Part shown: one piece after another, positions 1-6,582 of the stretch
How positions within the stretch are numbered: the stretch's first letter is position 1
Layout: the number at the start of each line of letters is the position of its first letter
Source of the DNA: an uncultured Alphaproteobacteria bacterium
Lineage (GTDB): Bacteria > Pseudomonadota > Alphaproteobacteria > RF32 > CAG-239
Direction: 5' to 3'
DNA length: 45,493 nt
Assembly (NCBI GenBank): GCA_949282205.1
Contig: CASDOS010000026.1
Coordinates: forward strand, 1-45,493
Notes under the pieces: generated by a model
Seen by the model: the letters and a program-made list of their open reading frames with translations, nothing else
Told to the model about the DNA's origin: nothing
Databases searched by the model: none
Translations under genes and position numbers: made by a program

Positions 1-86
1 ATTATAATAATGAACGTTGTCAGTGGAACTTAAACAAAATGACACCGGCTCAACACCGATGCCATTTGCTTAATCACTCCTCTTGA
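1..86 (+). CDS. IS3-family transposase OrfB, C-terminal fragment
   Basis: From position 3 the frame reads YNNERCQWNLNKMTPAQHRC and ends HLLNHSS before a TGA at 84-86. The pattern YNN-R-Q--L--MTP-Q-R is the conserved C-terminal tail of the DDE transposase OrfB of IS3-family elements, just after the catalytic glutamate region. Only the last 27 residues or so are in the window. The gene points into the window and stops about 55 bases before the IS terminus, as expected for this family. Confidence 0.88.
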   Translation, partial: YNNERCQWNLNKMTPAQHRCHLLNHSS

Positions 87-140
87 CTTACACCCCTCAG
101 GGGATTTCTTTTTCGTTTCCACTTTTCAGGGTACAGATCA
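1..140 (+). mobile_element. Right end of an IS3-family insertion sequence
   Basis: The first 140 bases hold the end of a transposase gene and then an inverted repeat. Reading inward from about position 141, the minus strand is CTGATCTGTACCCTGAAAAG. This matches the terminus at 45356 (CTGATCTGTACCCCAGAAAG) and the similarity continues for about 40 bases. A short CCCC-TCA-GGGG hairpin followed by T-rich sequence (93-110) lies just after the transposase stop. Ends of the type TGATCTGTACC fit the IS3 family, perhaps the IS150 group; the subgroup is an inference. The element extends left of the window, so no target duplication can be checked. Confidence 0.85.
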
Positions 141-169
141 GCTTAAGTCTGTGGGTTTCTTAATACAAA

Positions 170-193
170 AAAAGGAGCCACAAAGCTCCTTTT
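170..193 (-). terminator. Intrinsic terminator of the 213-674 gene
   Basis: On the minus strand GGAGC, loop TTTGTG, GCTCC lie in a 9-bp perfect stem including flanking A:T pairs, followed by a run of seven T. It lies 20 bases past the stop of the minus-strand gene at 213. Confidence 0.85.
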
Positions 194-212
194 CAAAAAA
201 TCCGTAAAAGCG

Positions 213-674
213 TTATTTTTCCGGTTGATATTTCTTATATGCCTGTTTGTAGCATCTATTGCTTATGACGGCAGTAATAAACGAGAACACCGCCAATATA
301 GCGAATTCAACCACCACGGACATAAATAAAATAACTAAGTATCCCCACCATTCAGATACATCGTTGTAGTGTAACAACCAAAGAAGAACGGATGCCCATA
401 CACAGAGTTTTCCCCATCTTCTAAAAAACACCTCCACCGGCGAAGGTTTTCGTACACCAATTCTAATTAAATATCTATCCACCCCATCAAAAGGAGTCAG
501 ATATTTTATTCGTTCGTATTTACGTTCATCAATATCCAAATCAACCCTTTCGTGATTTAGCATTTTGATTAAAATACGATAATTGGTAACTGAATTCATG
601 ATGAAAAATACTAATAAAAAACCACCACCAACAGCCGTCAACAGACAAGCTGCAAAAAATAATAAATTGTCCAT
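213..674 (-). CDS. Small three-helix membrane protein, unknown function
   Basis: The 153-residue product is not a family I recognise. It has a hydrophobic N-terminal helix (about residues 3-27), a charged cytoplasmic-looking middle with RVDLDIDERKYERIKY, and two more hydrophobic helices (about 89-103 and 111-135), ending in a basic, tyrosine-rich tail. It probably sits in the inner membrane. No clear ribosome binding site precedes the ATG at 674, but it is the only good start. It is a single-gene unit, with its own terminator, beside the IS end. Confidence 0.6.
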   Translation of the reverse strand: MDNLLFFAACLLTAVGGGFLLVFFIMNSVTNYRILIKMLNHERVDLDIDERKYERIKYLTPFDGVDRYLIRIGVRKPSPVEVFFRRWGKLCVWASVLLWLLHYNDVSEWWGYLVILFMSVVVEFAILAVFSFITAVISNRCYKQAYKKYQPEK

Positions 675-767
675 AATAAAAAAAATTTTAAGTTATAAAT
701 ATAATTTGACAAAAAAGAATGTACCACTTTTTCAATGCCGTGTCAACCGATAAAATAAACAAAAAAG

Positions 768-794
768 CGCCTTGCCGTAAAGTGCGACAAGGCG
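768..794 (-). terminator. Intrinsic terminator of the hsp20 gene
   Basis: The minus strand reads CGCCTTG, a 13-base loop, CAAGGCG, then C followed by six T. It lies about 20 bases after the hsp20 stop. Confidence 0.85.
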
Positions 795-815
795 TTGAAG
801 TTAAAGGTTTAATCC

Positions 816-1298
816 TTATTTCTTGGTAATTTCTATTTTGCGTTTTTTATCTTTTTCATCCAAAGACTTTGGAATAATAACCGTCAACACGCCGTTATTA
901 AATTCAGCCTTAGCATCATCAAAGCGCATATCCCAAGGAAGAGCGACGGTACGTTTGAAAGAGCCGTAAGAAAATTCAGAGAAATAGCTACCTTTAGCAT
1001 GTTCTTTGTGTTCTTGTTTCTTTTCGCCGGAAATAGTCAAATATCCGTCAGCAGAAATTTCCAAATCCACATCATTTTCACTCATTCCCGGAAGTTCGGC
1101 CGCAACTTTAACTTCGTTTTCATCTTCTGTAATTTCAAGTTTCGGTTCAATCGCTTTAACTGCGTTATTTTCATACGGAAAATCCAACCAATTATTAAAG
1201 AAGCTGTTAACCATATCGTTAAAATCCTTACGGTAACCGTAGCGAGAAGCGATATTGTTATGGTTATTATCTTGATGTTTAATCATATAATCTGACAT
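816..1298 (-). CDS. Hsp20/alpha-crystallin small heat-shock protein
   Basis: A 160-residue ATP-independent holdase chaperone that binds unfolding proteins in the cytoplasm. The alpha-crystallin domain covers roughly residues 50-150: it starts at EPKLEITEDENEVKVAAELPG, has the family signature ELPGM-E-DV-LEI, and ends with FNNGVLTVIIPK (the GVL motif). The tail KKRKIEITKK carries the I-x-I oligomerisation motif. The N-terminal arm is short and asparagine-rich. I chose the ATG at 1298 because GGAGGA lies seven bases before it; the frame is open upstream to 1400, but that part overlaps the probable promoter. It is monocistronic and ends at a strong terminator. Confidence 0.93.
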   Translation of the reverse strand: MSDYMIKHQDNNHNNIASRYGYRKDFNDMVNSFFNNWLDFPYENNAVKAIEPKLEITEDENEVKVAAELPGMSENDVDLEISADGYLTISGEKKQEHKEHAKGSYFSEFSYGSFKRTVALPWDMRFDDAKAEFNNGVLTVIIPKSLDEKDKKRKIEITKK

Positions 1299-1333
1299 TA
1301 TTTTATCCTCCAATTTCAATCTTGCGTTCATCT

Positions 1334-1401
1334 CACTGTTTATCAGTGTGTTCGCATCATGTTCTATTAATGAATTAGGTAGAGAAAAATCAAAAATCAA
1401 G
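1334..1401 (-). promoter_or_regulatory. Candidate heat-shock promoter and 5' UTR hairpin of hsp20
   Basis: On the minus strand CTTGAT (1396-1401) is followed after 16 bases by CCTAAT (1374-1379), resembling the CTTG/C-TAT pattern of alphaproteobacterial sigma32 promoters. Transcription would begin near 1367 and leave a leader of about 70 bases. The leader has a small hairpin CACTG-ATAAA-CAGTG (1334-1348). I could not see a ROSE-type element masking the Shine-Dalgarno sequence. Confidence 0.4.
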
Positions 1402-1483
1402 ACTTTTGGCTAAATAAAAAAAAATTTTTTAAGCACATATTAATAAACGAGATTTAAAATAACTTAGAAAGAGAGGATACCCC

Positions 1484-2623
1484 ATGAAAAAACACATAAT
1501 AGCATCAATGCTTTTAAGTTGCTTCGCCGTATCGACTCAAGCAACCGCCGCTACCGACCTTCAATACCATTTTAGCAATAGTTTAATTACCTCCATCCGC
1601 AACTGCAATAAATATAACGAAGAATTTACCAAAATTAATCCCGATTTAGCGGATATGGATGCAACATGCCAACGCTTTGATATAAAAATAAATGGTATTC
1701 TCACAGATAATTTATGCCATGCGACCATCACCCACAAAACCCTAAATCATGGCAAGACCACCTACCGTTGCAAATTAACTCGTTCGCAAAGAAACGAGCT
1801 CTACAATGCGATTATGACGCGTTCCGCCGAACCAATCACCTCAACTTTTACGGTGTTTGAAGAATATGAAGATGAGCAAGGTAACACATATCGTGAACCA
1901 ACCGTCAAGACCATGACCGATAGTTTAATAAATATCACCTTAGAAAAGCTAAGATTAAATGCTTGCGAAGCCACTTATGAAGAACCAACTCCTGCAAGCC
2001 AACAACAATTTGCCGAATATATACTGACTTTCTCTGATAATTTTCAAAAAAAGCTGCAAACTTGTACACCTGCGCAAGAATATATAAAAACCCCATATTT
2101 AACCAAGCCCATAAAAATCATCGGCAAAGAAGCCAACACCTGTGTCATTGATAGTTCAGCGTTTATCTATCACATTCCAATGTCCGAGATATACAAATTA
2201 ACCAATTACGATCAACTAAGCGTATTTGCCACAGACCCGCAAATCGCTCAATATTCCCCTTCTCCAGACTTAAAGCACACATTGTTTGCGCTAGATGCCT
2301 GCCAAAAAGAAGAAGAATACTCTTCCTCAATCTTTACTCAAATGATAAACGCCATCCAAATGACCAAACAAACCACGGCAAACAACCAAGATCATGATTG
2401 CGTCATTAAATACAGAGAAGAAGTTTCTCGCCCTGATTATTACGAAGAGTATGAAACAGTTTGTGTTTTTCCGGATAGCGAAATAGCAGATTTAATTTTC
2501 CCATACCAAAAGGTTCTAGCTTCTTCCTCTCGGATAAAACCATCTCCGGCAGCAGAAAAAGCAGGAAGCGCACTATATAAAATTTTAGATAAAAGAGGAT
2601 ATTGCAAATTAAATTCTCTATAA
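1484..2623 (+). CDS. Secreted cysteine-rich protein with three degenerate repeats
   Basis: A 379-residue protein with a clear signal peptide (MKKHIIASMLLSCFAVSTQA, cleavage likely after ATAA), so probably periplasmic or exported. The mature part has about a dozen cysteines. Three copies of a loose unit can be aligned by eye: about residues 32-115, 162-250 and 262-350. Each begins L---(N/D)-C and ends in a C-x-I ... SE/QRxEL helix-like segment (LCHATI...SQRNELY, TCVID...MSEIYKL, DCVIK...DSEIADL). The middle unit lacks one cysteine. I do not recognise the family. The start follows an AGAGAGG site and the gene ends at a strong terminator. Confidence 0.7.
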   Translation: MKKHIIASMLLSCFAVSTQATAATDLQYHFSNSLITSIRNCNKYNEEFTKINPDLADMDATCQRFDIKINGILTDNLCHATITHKTLNHGKTTYRCKLTRSQRNELYNAIMTRSAEPITSTFTVFEEYEDEQGNTYREPTVKTMTDSLINITLEKLRLNACEATYEEPTPASQQQFAEYILTFSDNFQKKLQTCTPAQEYIKTPYLTKPIKIIGKEANTCVIDSSAFIYHIPMSEIYKLTNYDQLSVFATDPQIAQYSPSPDLKHTLFALDACQKEEEYSSSIFTQMINAIQMTKQTTANNQDHDCVIKYREEVSRPDYYEEYETVCVFPDSEIADLIFPYQKVLASSSRIKPSPAAEKAGSALYKILDKRGYCKLNSL

Positions 2624-2628
2624 CAAAA

Positions 2629-2656
2629 AAAGAGGAGTGTTAAAAAACTCCTCTTT
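2629..2656 (+). terminator. Intrinsic terminator of the cysteine-rich protein gene
   Basis: AAAGAGGAGT, an 8-base loop, ACTCCTCTTT form a perfect 10-bp stem just after the stop at 2623. A/T-rich sequence on both sides means it may also act in the reverse direction. Confidence 0.8.
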
Positions 2657-2760
2657 AATTTTAGAACATTACCAATTAAGTCGGTAACTTTCAAACACTC
2701 CATTCAAATAATATACTCCATACAGATAAAGCCCCCCACTCTATCCCTCATCAGAGCATA

Positions 2761-3240
2761 CTACCTCCCATCAAGCAGCATCTCAAAGATTTTAGATTTC
2801 CCTCTCGGATTAGTCACAGTCACAAAGGCTTTTTTAGTCTTTTCATAACGAATTTTAAGCAAGATCTTATATTCGTTCTCGATATAATTTTTTTCCGTTT
2901 CCTCTCGGACATCAAACAAAGTATCATTTCCTTTGCGGTAAACAGAAAAATAAGGAAAACCTTTATACCTAAAAAACAAATCTCCGACAGACAAACCTCT
3001 GGGATGTTCCAAACCTCCCCATAAAAACACATCAAAATCTTTCAAAAAATATTCATTCGGTCCATGAGGACTGATTAAATATTTTTCTCCATCATGATAG
3101 ATAGATTTCCATGAGGAATAAAGAGGACGATTAAATCCTCCCCCAACTGCACCAACAAACAAAGAACATCCGGTTAACAGGATGCAAAGAAAAGCCCAGA
3201 CTATCGTCAGCACTGTTCCATATCTAATAACTTTTTCCAT
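2761..3240 (-). CDS. Putative lipoprotein, unknown function
   Basis: A 159-residue protein from the ATG at 3240 (an earlier ATG at 3264 would add eight residues). The N-terminus MEKVIRYGTVLTIVWAFLCI leads to LLTGC, a typical lipobox, with the lipidated cysteine at about residue 25. The rest is soluble and probably beta-rich, with many aromatic residues (VFLWGGLEHPRG, FFRYKGFPYFSVYRKG). The C-terminus VTVTNPRGKSKIFEMLL resembles the tail of the next lipoprotein upstream (VYITNPYGYRKQFILL), so the two may be distant paralogues. No ribosome binding site is obvious. Confidence 0.6.
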   Translation of the reverse strand: MEKVIRYGTVLTIVWAFLCILLTGCSLFVGAVGGGFNRPLYSSWKSIYHDGEKYLISPHGPNEYFLKDFDVFLWGGLEHPRGLSVGDLFFRYKGFPYFSVYRKGNDTLFDVREETEKNYIENEYKILLKIRYEKTKKAFVTVTNPRGKSKIFEMLLDGR

Positions 3241-3369
3241 AATGATATAAGAATAAATAAACAACTGATAACAATGTAGAAAAAGCTCACATGAATGTCC
3301 AGAGATTTATAAAATAATGCGCTGTTTTTTTTAGAATATCCCAAGAAAAGAGAATAAAGCACAAAAAAA

Positions 3370-3393
3370 GGAGAAGCAAAACAGCGCTTCTCC
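3370..3393 (-). terminator. Intrinsic terminator of the 3421-3867 lipoprotein gene
   Basis: Minus strand GGAGAAGC, loop GCTGTTTT, GCTTCTCC and then seven T, 27 bases past the stop at 3421. Confidence 0.88.
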
Positions 3394-3420
3394 CCTCCTT
3401 ATACCAAATATAGAGTTAGT

Positions 3421-3867
3421 TTATCTCTGATACGGCAACAGTATAAACTGCTTCCTATATCCATAAGGATTTGTGATGTATACACATTCCCAACCTGCGT
3501 TGAGAACTTCTACCAAATAATACCCAACTCTATATTTTTTCTCTGCTCGTTCAGTAACGACCACACGATGACCGTTACCTTCTTCAATTATAATGTTGTT
3601 CCTTCGGTCCAACGTCATAATGAGTGAACCGATTTGCAACATATAGGGGTGTTCTTTGTTTTTACCCCATACAGTACAATTATACTGTGGGATATAAAAA
3701 CCTCCGCCATATACCGGATATCCTGAATATCTGGCAGTTACCACCTCTGTCCTAACGTTACGAGTTAAACAAGCAACGTTATTAGACAATCTGGCTACTG
3801 AGTAGCAGCTTGTCATCATCAATGCTACTATCGCAGCAAAGATGTATTTTGTATACTTCTGTCTCAT
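3421..3867 (-). CDS. Putative lipoprotein, unknown function
   Basis: A 148-residue protein whose N-terminus MRQKYTKYIFAAIVALMMTSC is a lipoprotein signal with a lipobox ending in cysteine 21. The mature part starts with a variable region rich in Tyr and Gly (YSGYPVYGGGFYIPQYNC) and ends in a beta-rich segment (MLQIGSLIMTLDRRNNIIIEE; KYRVGYYLVEVLNAGWECVYI). It shares a T-N-P-x-G-x-x-K-x-F tail motif with its downstream neighbour. It has its own promoter and terminator, so it is a single-gene unit. Function unknown; envelope location follows from the lipobox. Confidence 0.65.
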   Translation of the reverse strand: MRQKYTKYIFAAIVALMMTSCYSVARLSNNVACLTRNVRTEVVTARYSGYPVYGGGFYIPQYNCTVWGKNKEHPYMLQIGSLIMTLDRRNNIIIEEGNGHRVVVTERAEKKYRVGYYLVEVLNAGWECVYITNPYGYRKQFILLPYQR

Positions 3868-3889
3868 AATAATTAATTTTTAGAATTTG

Positions 3890-3918
3890 AGTATACCACA
3901 TTTTCCACACAAAATCAA
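3890..3918 (-). promoter_or_regulatory. Sigma70 promoter of the 3421-3867 gene
   Basis: Minus strand TTGATT (3913-3918), a 17-base spacer, TATACT (3890-3895). Transcription would begin about 15-20 bases upstream of the ATG at 3867. Confidence 0.65.
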
Positions 3919-4036
3919 GTTTTTTGAAGAAATCTATAAACTAACCACTCAAAAGAAGAGCTTAAAGAATATAATGCTTTACGCATCGTTTCTAAGCTAA
4001 AAACAGTTTTCTTTCACCTCTGTAAATATCTGACAC

Positions 4037-4438
4037 TTACTCGGTCTCAATTTTTACACAACCTGTTTCTTTACTCCAATGTCTGCAATCAATACGACAT
4101 CTATGCTCATTGTAATCATATACTTGGCCTTTTTGCAAACAAAAAGACACCATTCTCGCTTCATAAATACCAGACATCAGATTATTCATAGCACAATACC
4201 CTATAAAAAACACACCCGAGATGATGTATAGAATACGTTTATAACGAAATATAAAAAAGAAAGCGCAACCTAAAGAAATAAAACAAACAAGCATTACAAA
4301 GGCATATGCAAATAAAACAATCCCCCCTATTGAGTTTTGAACAATAAAATAATCTTCTAAAAACGCCATCAATAATAAAGATAGAATAATGAACTTAAAA
4401 CTCAGAATTATTACCTTTTGTAATGTTATTTTTGTCAT
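4037..4438 (-). CDS. Small membrane protein, unknown function
   Basis: From the ATG near 4438 the product has 133 residues. Three hydrophobic stretches are visible (KVIILSFKFIILSLLLMAFL; IGGIVLFAYAFVMLVCFISL and onward; ILYIISGVFFIGYC), followed by a 45-residue tail with five cysteines (SFCLQKG, HRCRIDCRHW, TGCVKIE) that may be periplasmic and disulphide-bonded. A GAGGA site lies about 10 bases before this ATG. The frame is open back to 4558, but the 40 extra residues are charged and unlike a membrane protein start. Family not recognised. Confidence 0.5.
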   Translation of the reverse strand: MTKITLQKVIILSFKFIILSLLLMAFLEDYFIVQNSIGGIVLFAYAFVMLVCFISLGCAFFFIFRYKRILYIISGVFFIGYCAMNNLMSGIYEARMVSFCLQKGQVYDYNEHRCRIDCRHWSKETGCVKIETE

Positions 4439-4696
4439 TTTACACATTTCCTCTTCAATATCTTTTATAGTGTGTCGGACACGTTTCTTGTAAACTTTTT
4501 CCTTGTCTAGCCCCTTCTCTCCCACGAGCATTTGCCCATAAATCACGCTTACAATCATCTATCATACAACATTTTCTAACTTCACTTTAAGATATTGATA
4601 GTCATTTACAGAACAGTCAAGTTCTTTTCTATTGCGCTATGATAAAAAAACGTATTAGACACACAGCTACAAACACAAATAACCAGATACAAAAAA

Positions 4697-4716
4697 AGCA
4701 CCCTATAAAGAGTGCT
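4697..4716 (-). terminator. Intrinsic terminator of tRNA-Glu
   Basis: Minus strand AGCACTC, loop TTTATA, GGGTGCT and a run of T, nine bases after the CCA end of the tRNA. Confidence 0.85.
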
Positions 4717-4724
4717 TCTAGAAT

Positions 4725-4799
4725 TGGTGATCCCAACGGGATTTGAACCCATGTTACCGCCGTGAAAGGGCGATGTCCTAACCACTAGACGATGGGACC
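4725..4799 (-). tRNA. tRNA-Glu (anticodon TTC)
   Basis: The minus-strand sequence starts GGTCCCATCGTCTAGTGG and ends with an encoded CCA. It folds as a 7-bp acceptor stem (GGTCCCA with TGGGATC), D arm, anticodon arm TCGCC-CTTTCAC-GGCGG with TTC as anticodon, a 4-base variable loop and T arm ATGGG-TTCAAAT-CCCGT. Length 75 including CCA. It decodes GAA/GAG, and its charging enzyme GltX is in the same window (42895). It has its own promoter and terminator. Confidence 0.97.
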
Positions 4800-4818
4800 A
4801 ATGATCGGAACAAAAGCG

Positions 4819-4847
4819 TTTATATATAGAAAAAAACAATAAGTCAA
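4819..4847 (-). promoter_or_regulatory. Sigma70 promoter of tRNA-Glu
   Basis: Minus strand TTGACT (4842-4847), a 17-base T-rich spacer, TATAAA (4819-4824), about 20 bases before the mature tRNA 5' end. Confidence 0.75.
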
Positions 4848-4946
4848 CACTTTCTTTCAATTTTTTGCATATTTTTACACACAAGGAAGATAAACACAAT
4901 AATATCAAGCAGTTAATCAAATAAGATTAGTAATGACGCACTAAGG

Positions 4947-6494
4947 CTATTTTCGTGAAACAATCGCCTTCATCATATCAACCGCCCCACTCTCTTCCTG
5001 TTTAGCCGTAGGTTTGACATTACTTTTCGCATTATTTTCAATAGCTTGAGATGAAGATGAACTATTTATGACCGATTCACCGGACTGTTTTTGCAAAGTC
5101 CCTTCATCAACGTGTTCTCCGTTTTGAGGAATTGAAGAACTGGAACTGTCTAAAGCATTCGGTTCAGAGATTTTTTTAAACAGATTTTCCAAAGCCTCAT
5201 TGGCCTTTTTACTTTTAACCGCTTTATCTTCAGCAACATTAACATCAGCATTGGCATTGGTTTCCGTTGAAGAAGGAGTTACAAATTCGGCAGCAGGCGC
5301 AGAAGCAGATACAGGTACATTTACGTCATCTGAAGTTGATGAAACATCATTATCTAGAGTAAGCGTTTCAGAAGATAAGATATTGTTTTGTTTCGCTTTA
5401 GCATTATTATCTTGCATTTCTTTAATCATATCCACCGGAGCGTTTTCAGCAATTGTTTCTGCGTCATTAGAGATAATTTGGCTTCCGTCTGGTTTGGGTA
5501 GATTATTTTCATTCACAGATTTTTCTGTTTTAAGAGGAACAAGCAAAGTTGGCTGCAAATTATCGGAAGGATTAAGAACGGCAGTAGCTTTTACATTATC
5601 GGAATTTTCGAGTTGCTCATTTTGAATATCTTGCGTTTCTTCAACAATCGTCCTCATTTCGATTGATTGTTCTCCGCCCGTATTGATATTTGGCGATTGA
5701 TTTTCGGACGTTGTTTTATCCGAATTGCTTAGAGATTTGAGTTCTTCTGATTGTATTTTATCATTAGGGAGCGTCTTTTCATTTACAACCGTATCCGCCT
5801 GAACATCTTTTGTCGACACGCGAATTTCAACACTTTCTTGAACAGCAACAACACCTTTATCGCTGTCATAAATTTCAATTTTTCCCTTTTGGAAAACGGG
5901 TTGAGGCTGACGTTTTGTTTTCTTAACAATCGGTCGTTCTGCAATTTGTCCCAAAGCCGATTGCGGACGAGAAACGCTCTCTGCTTTTTGATGAAGTTTT
6001 TGCAAATATTCCGTCAGTTCCGCAGCACCGTCGCGAGGCGGCAATTTTCGGTCATTGGAGGTTATATTATCAGCATAAGGCTTCGCGTCAGAAGATATCT
6101 CTGAAGGATTACCGGAGACATGTTCGGAAATAGGTTCTTTGAGGTGCCGAATTAAATCAGGTTCAAGCGTATCATCATTTTGCGCCGCAGAAACATTAAT
6201 ATCATGAGCTTTAGGCGGGTTCAATTCAGAAACCGGAGCTTTAGCTTCACTTGGTGCGACAATCATTTTATTCTGCGCCTGTGAAGGCAATTTTTTTTGG
6301 GAGGCATAAATATTTTTATTTTCCTCAAGTTTAGCATCATCGGTATAATCAAAAACCACTGTTGCCGAAGACATCGGTGCGGTAGAATGACGATACTCAA
6401 CCACTCCGCCGACAGCCAAAACGAGTAAAAAAAACAACACCAGCAGTTCTAATCTGCCCTTTGCTTTTAATTTTGAGACATCTTGATTATCCAT
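4947..6494 (-). CDS. Membrane-anchored, long disordered protein
   Basis: A 515-residue protein with one N-terminal transmembrane helix (about residues 15-34, LELLVLFFLLVLAVGGVVEY) after a short basic cytoplasmic head. The remaining ~480 residues are low-complexity, rich in Ser, Asn, Glu, Asp, Pro and Lys, and would be periplasmic and unstructured. I see no SPOR, LysM or TonB C-terminal motif. The start at 6494 is chosen because GGGGGA lies five bases upstream. It has its own promoter, so it is probably not part of the phage operon ending 89 bases upstream. Function unknown; a periplasm-spanning tether is possible. Confidence 0.65.
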   Translation of the reverse strand: MDNQDVSKLKAKGRLELLVLFFLLVLAVGGVVEYRHSTAPMSSATVVFDYTDDAKLEENKNIYASQKKLPSQAQNKMIVAPSEAKAPVSELNPPKAHDINVSAAQNDDTLEPDLIRHLKEPISEHVSGNPSEISSDAKPYADNITSNDRKLPPRDGAAELTEYLQKLHQKAESVSRPQSALGQIAERPIVKKTKRQPQPVFQKGKIEIYDSDKGVVAVQESVEIRVSTKDVQADTVVNEKTLPNDKIQSEELKSLSNSDKTTSENQSPNINTGGEQSIEMRTIVEETQDIQNEQLENSDNVKATAVLNPSDNLQPTLLVPLKTEKSVNENNLPKPDGSQIISNDAETIAENAPVDMIKEMQDNNAKAKQNNILSSETLTLDNDVSSTSDDVNVPVSASAPAAEFVTPSSTETNANADVNVAEDKAVKSKKANEALENLFKKISEPNALDSSSSSIPQNGEHVDEGTLQKQSGESVINSSSSSQAIENNAKSNVKPTAKQEESGAVDMMKAIVSRK

Positions 6495-6526
6495 AAAATC
6501 CCCCGTCAAAAATAAAAAACTAAGGC

Positions 6527-6555
6527 ATTATAGAACTGCTGATATATAAATGCAA
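6527..6555 (-). promoter_or_regulatory. Sigma70 promoter of the 4947-6494 gene
   Basis: Minus strand TTGCAT (6550-6555), a 17-base spacer, TATAAT (6527-6532), about 33 bases before the ATG. It lies between the last phage gene and the tethered disordered protein. Confidence 0.7.
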
Positions 6556-6582
6556 GTATTTTAGAGGAAATACGCATACAAG

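Noticed and set aside
999..1295. Plus-strand open frames antisense to hsp20
   Set aside because: They are shadows of a clearly coding minus-strand gene with good homology and a ribosome binding site.
4725..4799. tRNA-Glu as the attachment site of the phage cassette
   Set aside because: The cassette lies on the 5' side of the tRNA, more than 1.7 kb away, while tRNA-targeting prophages sit at the 3' end. No copy of the tRNA 3' end was seen near 25.6-26.2 kb, and no integrase is present.
4606..4920. Open frame of 104 codons across the tRNA-Glu region
   Set aside because: It runs through the tRNA gene, its promoter and its terminator on the same strand; the translation has no protein-like features.
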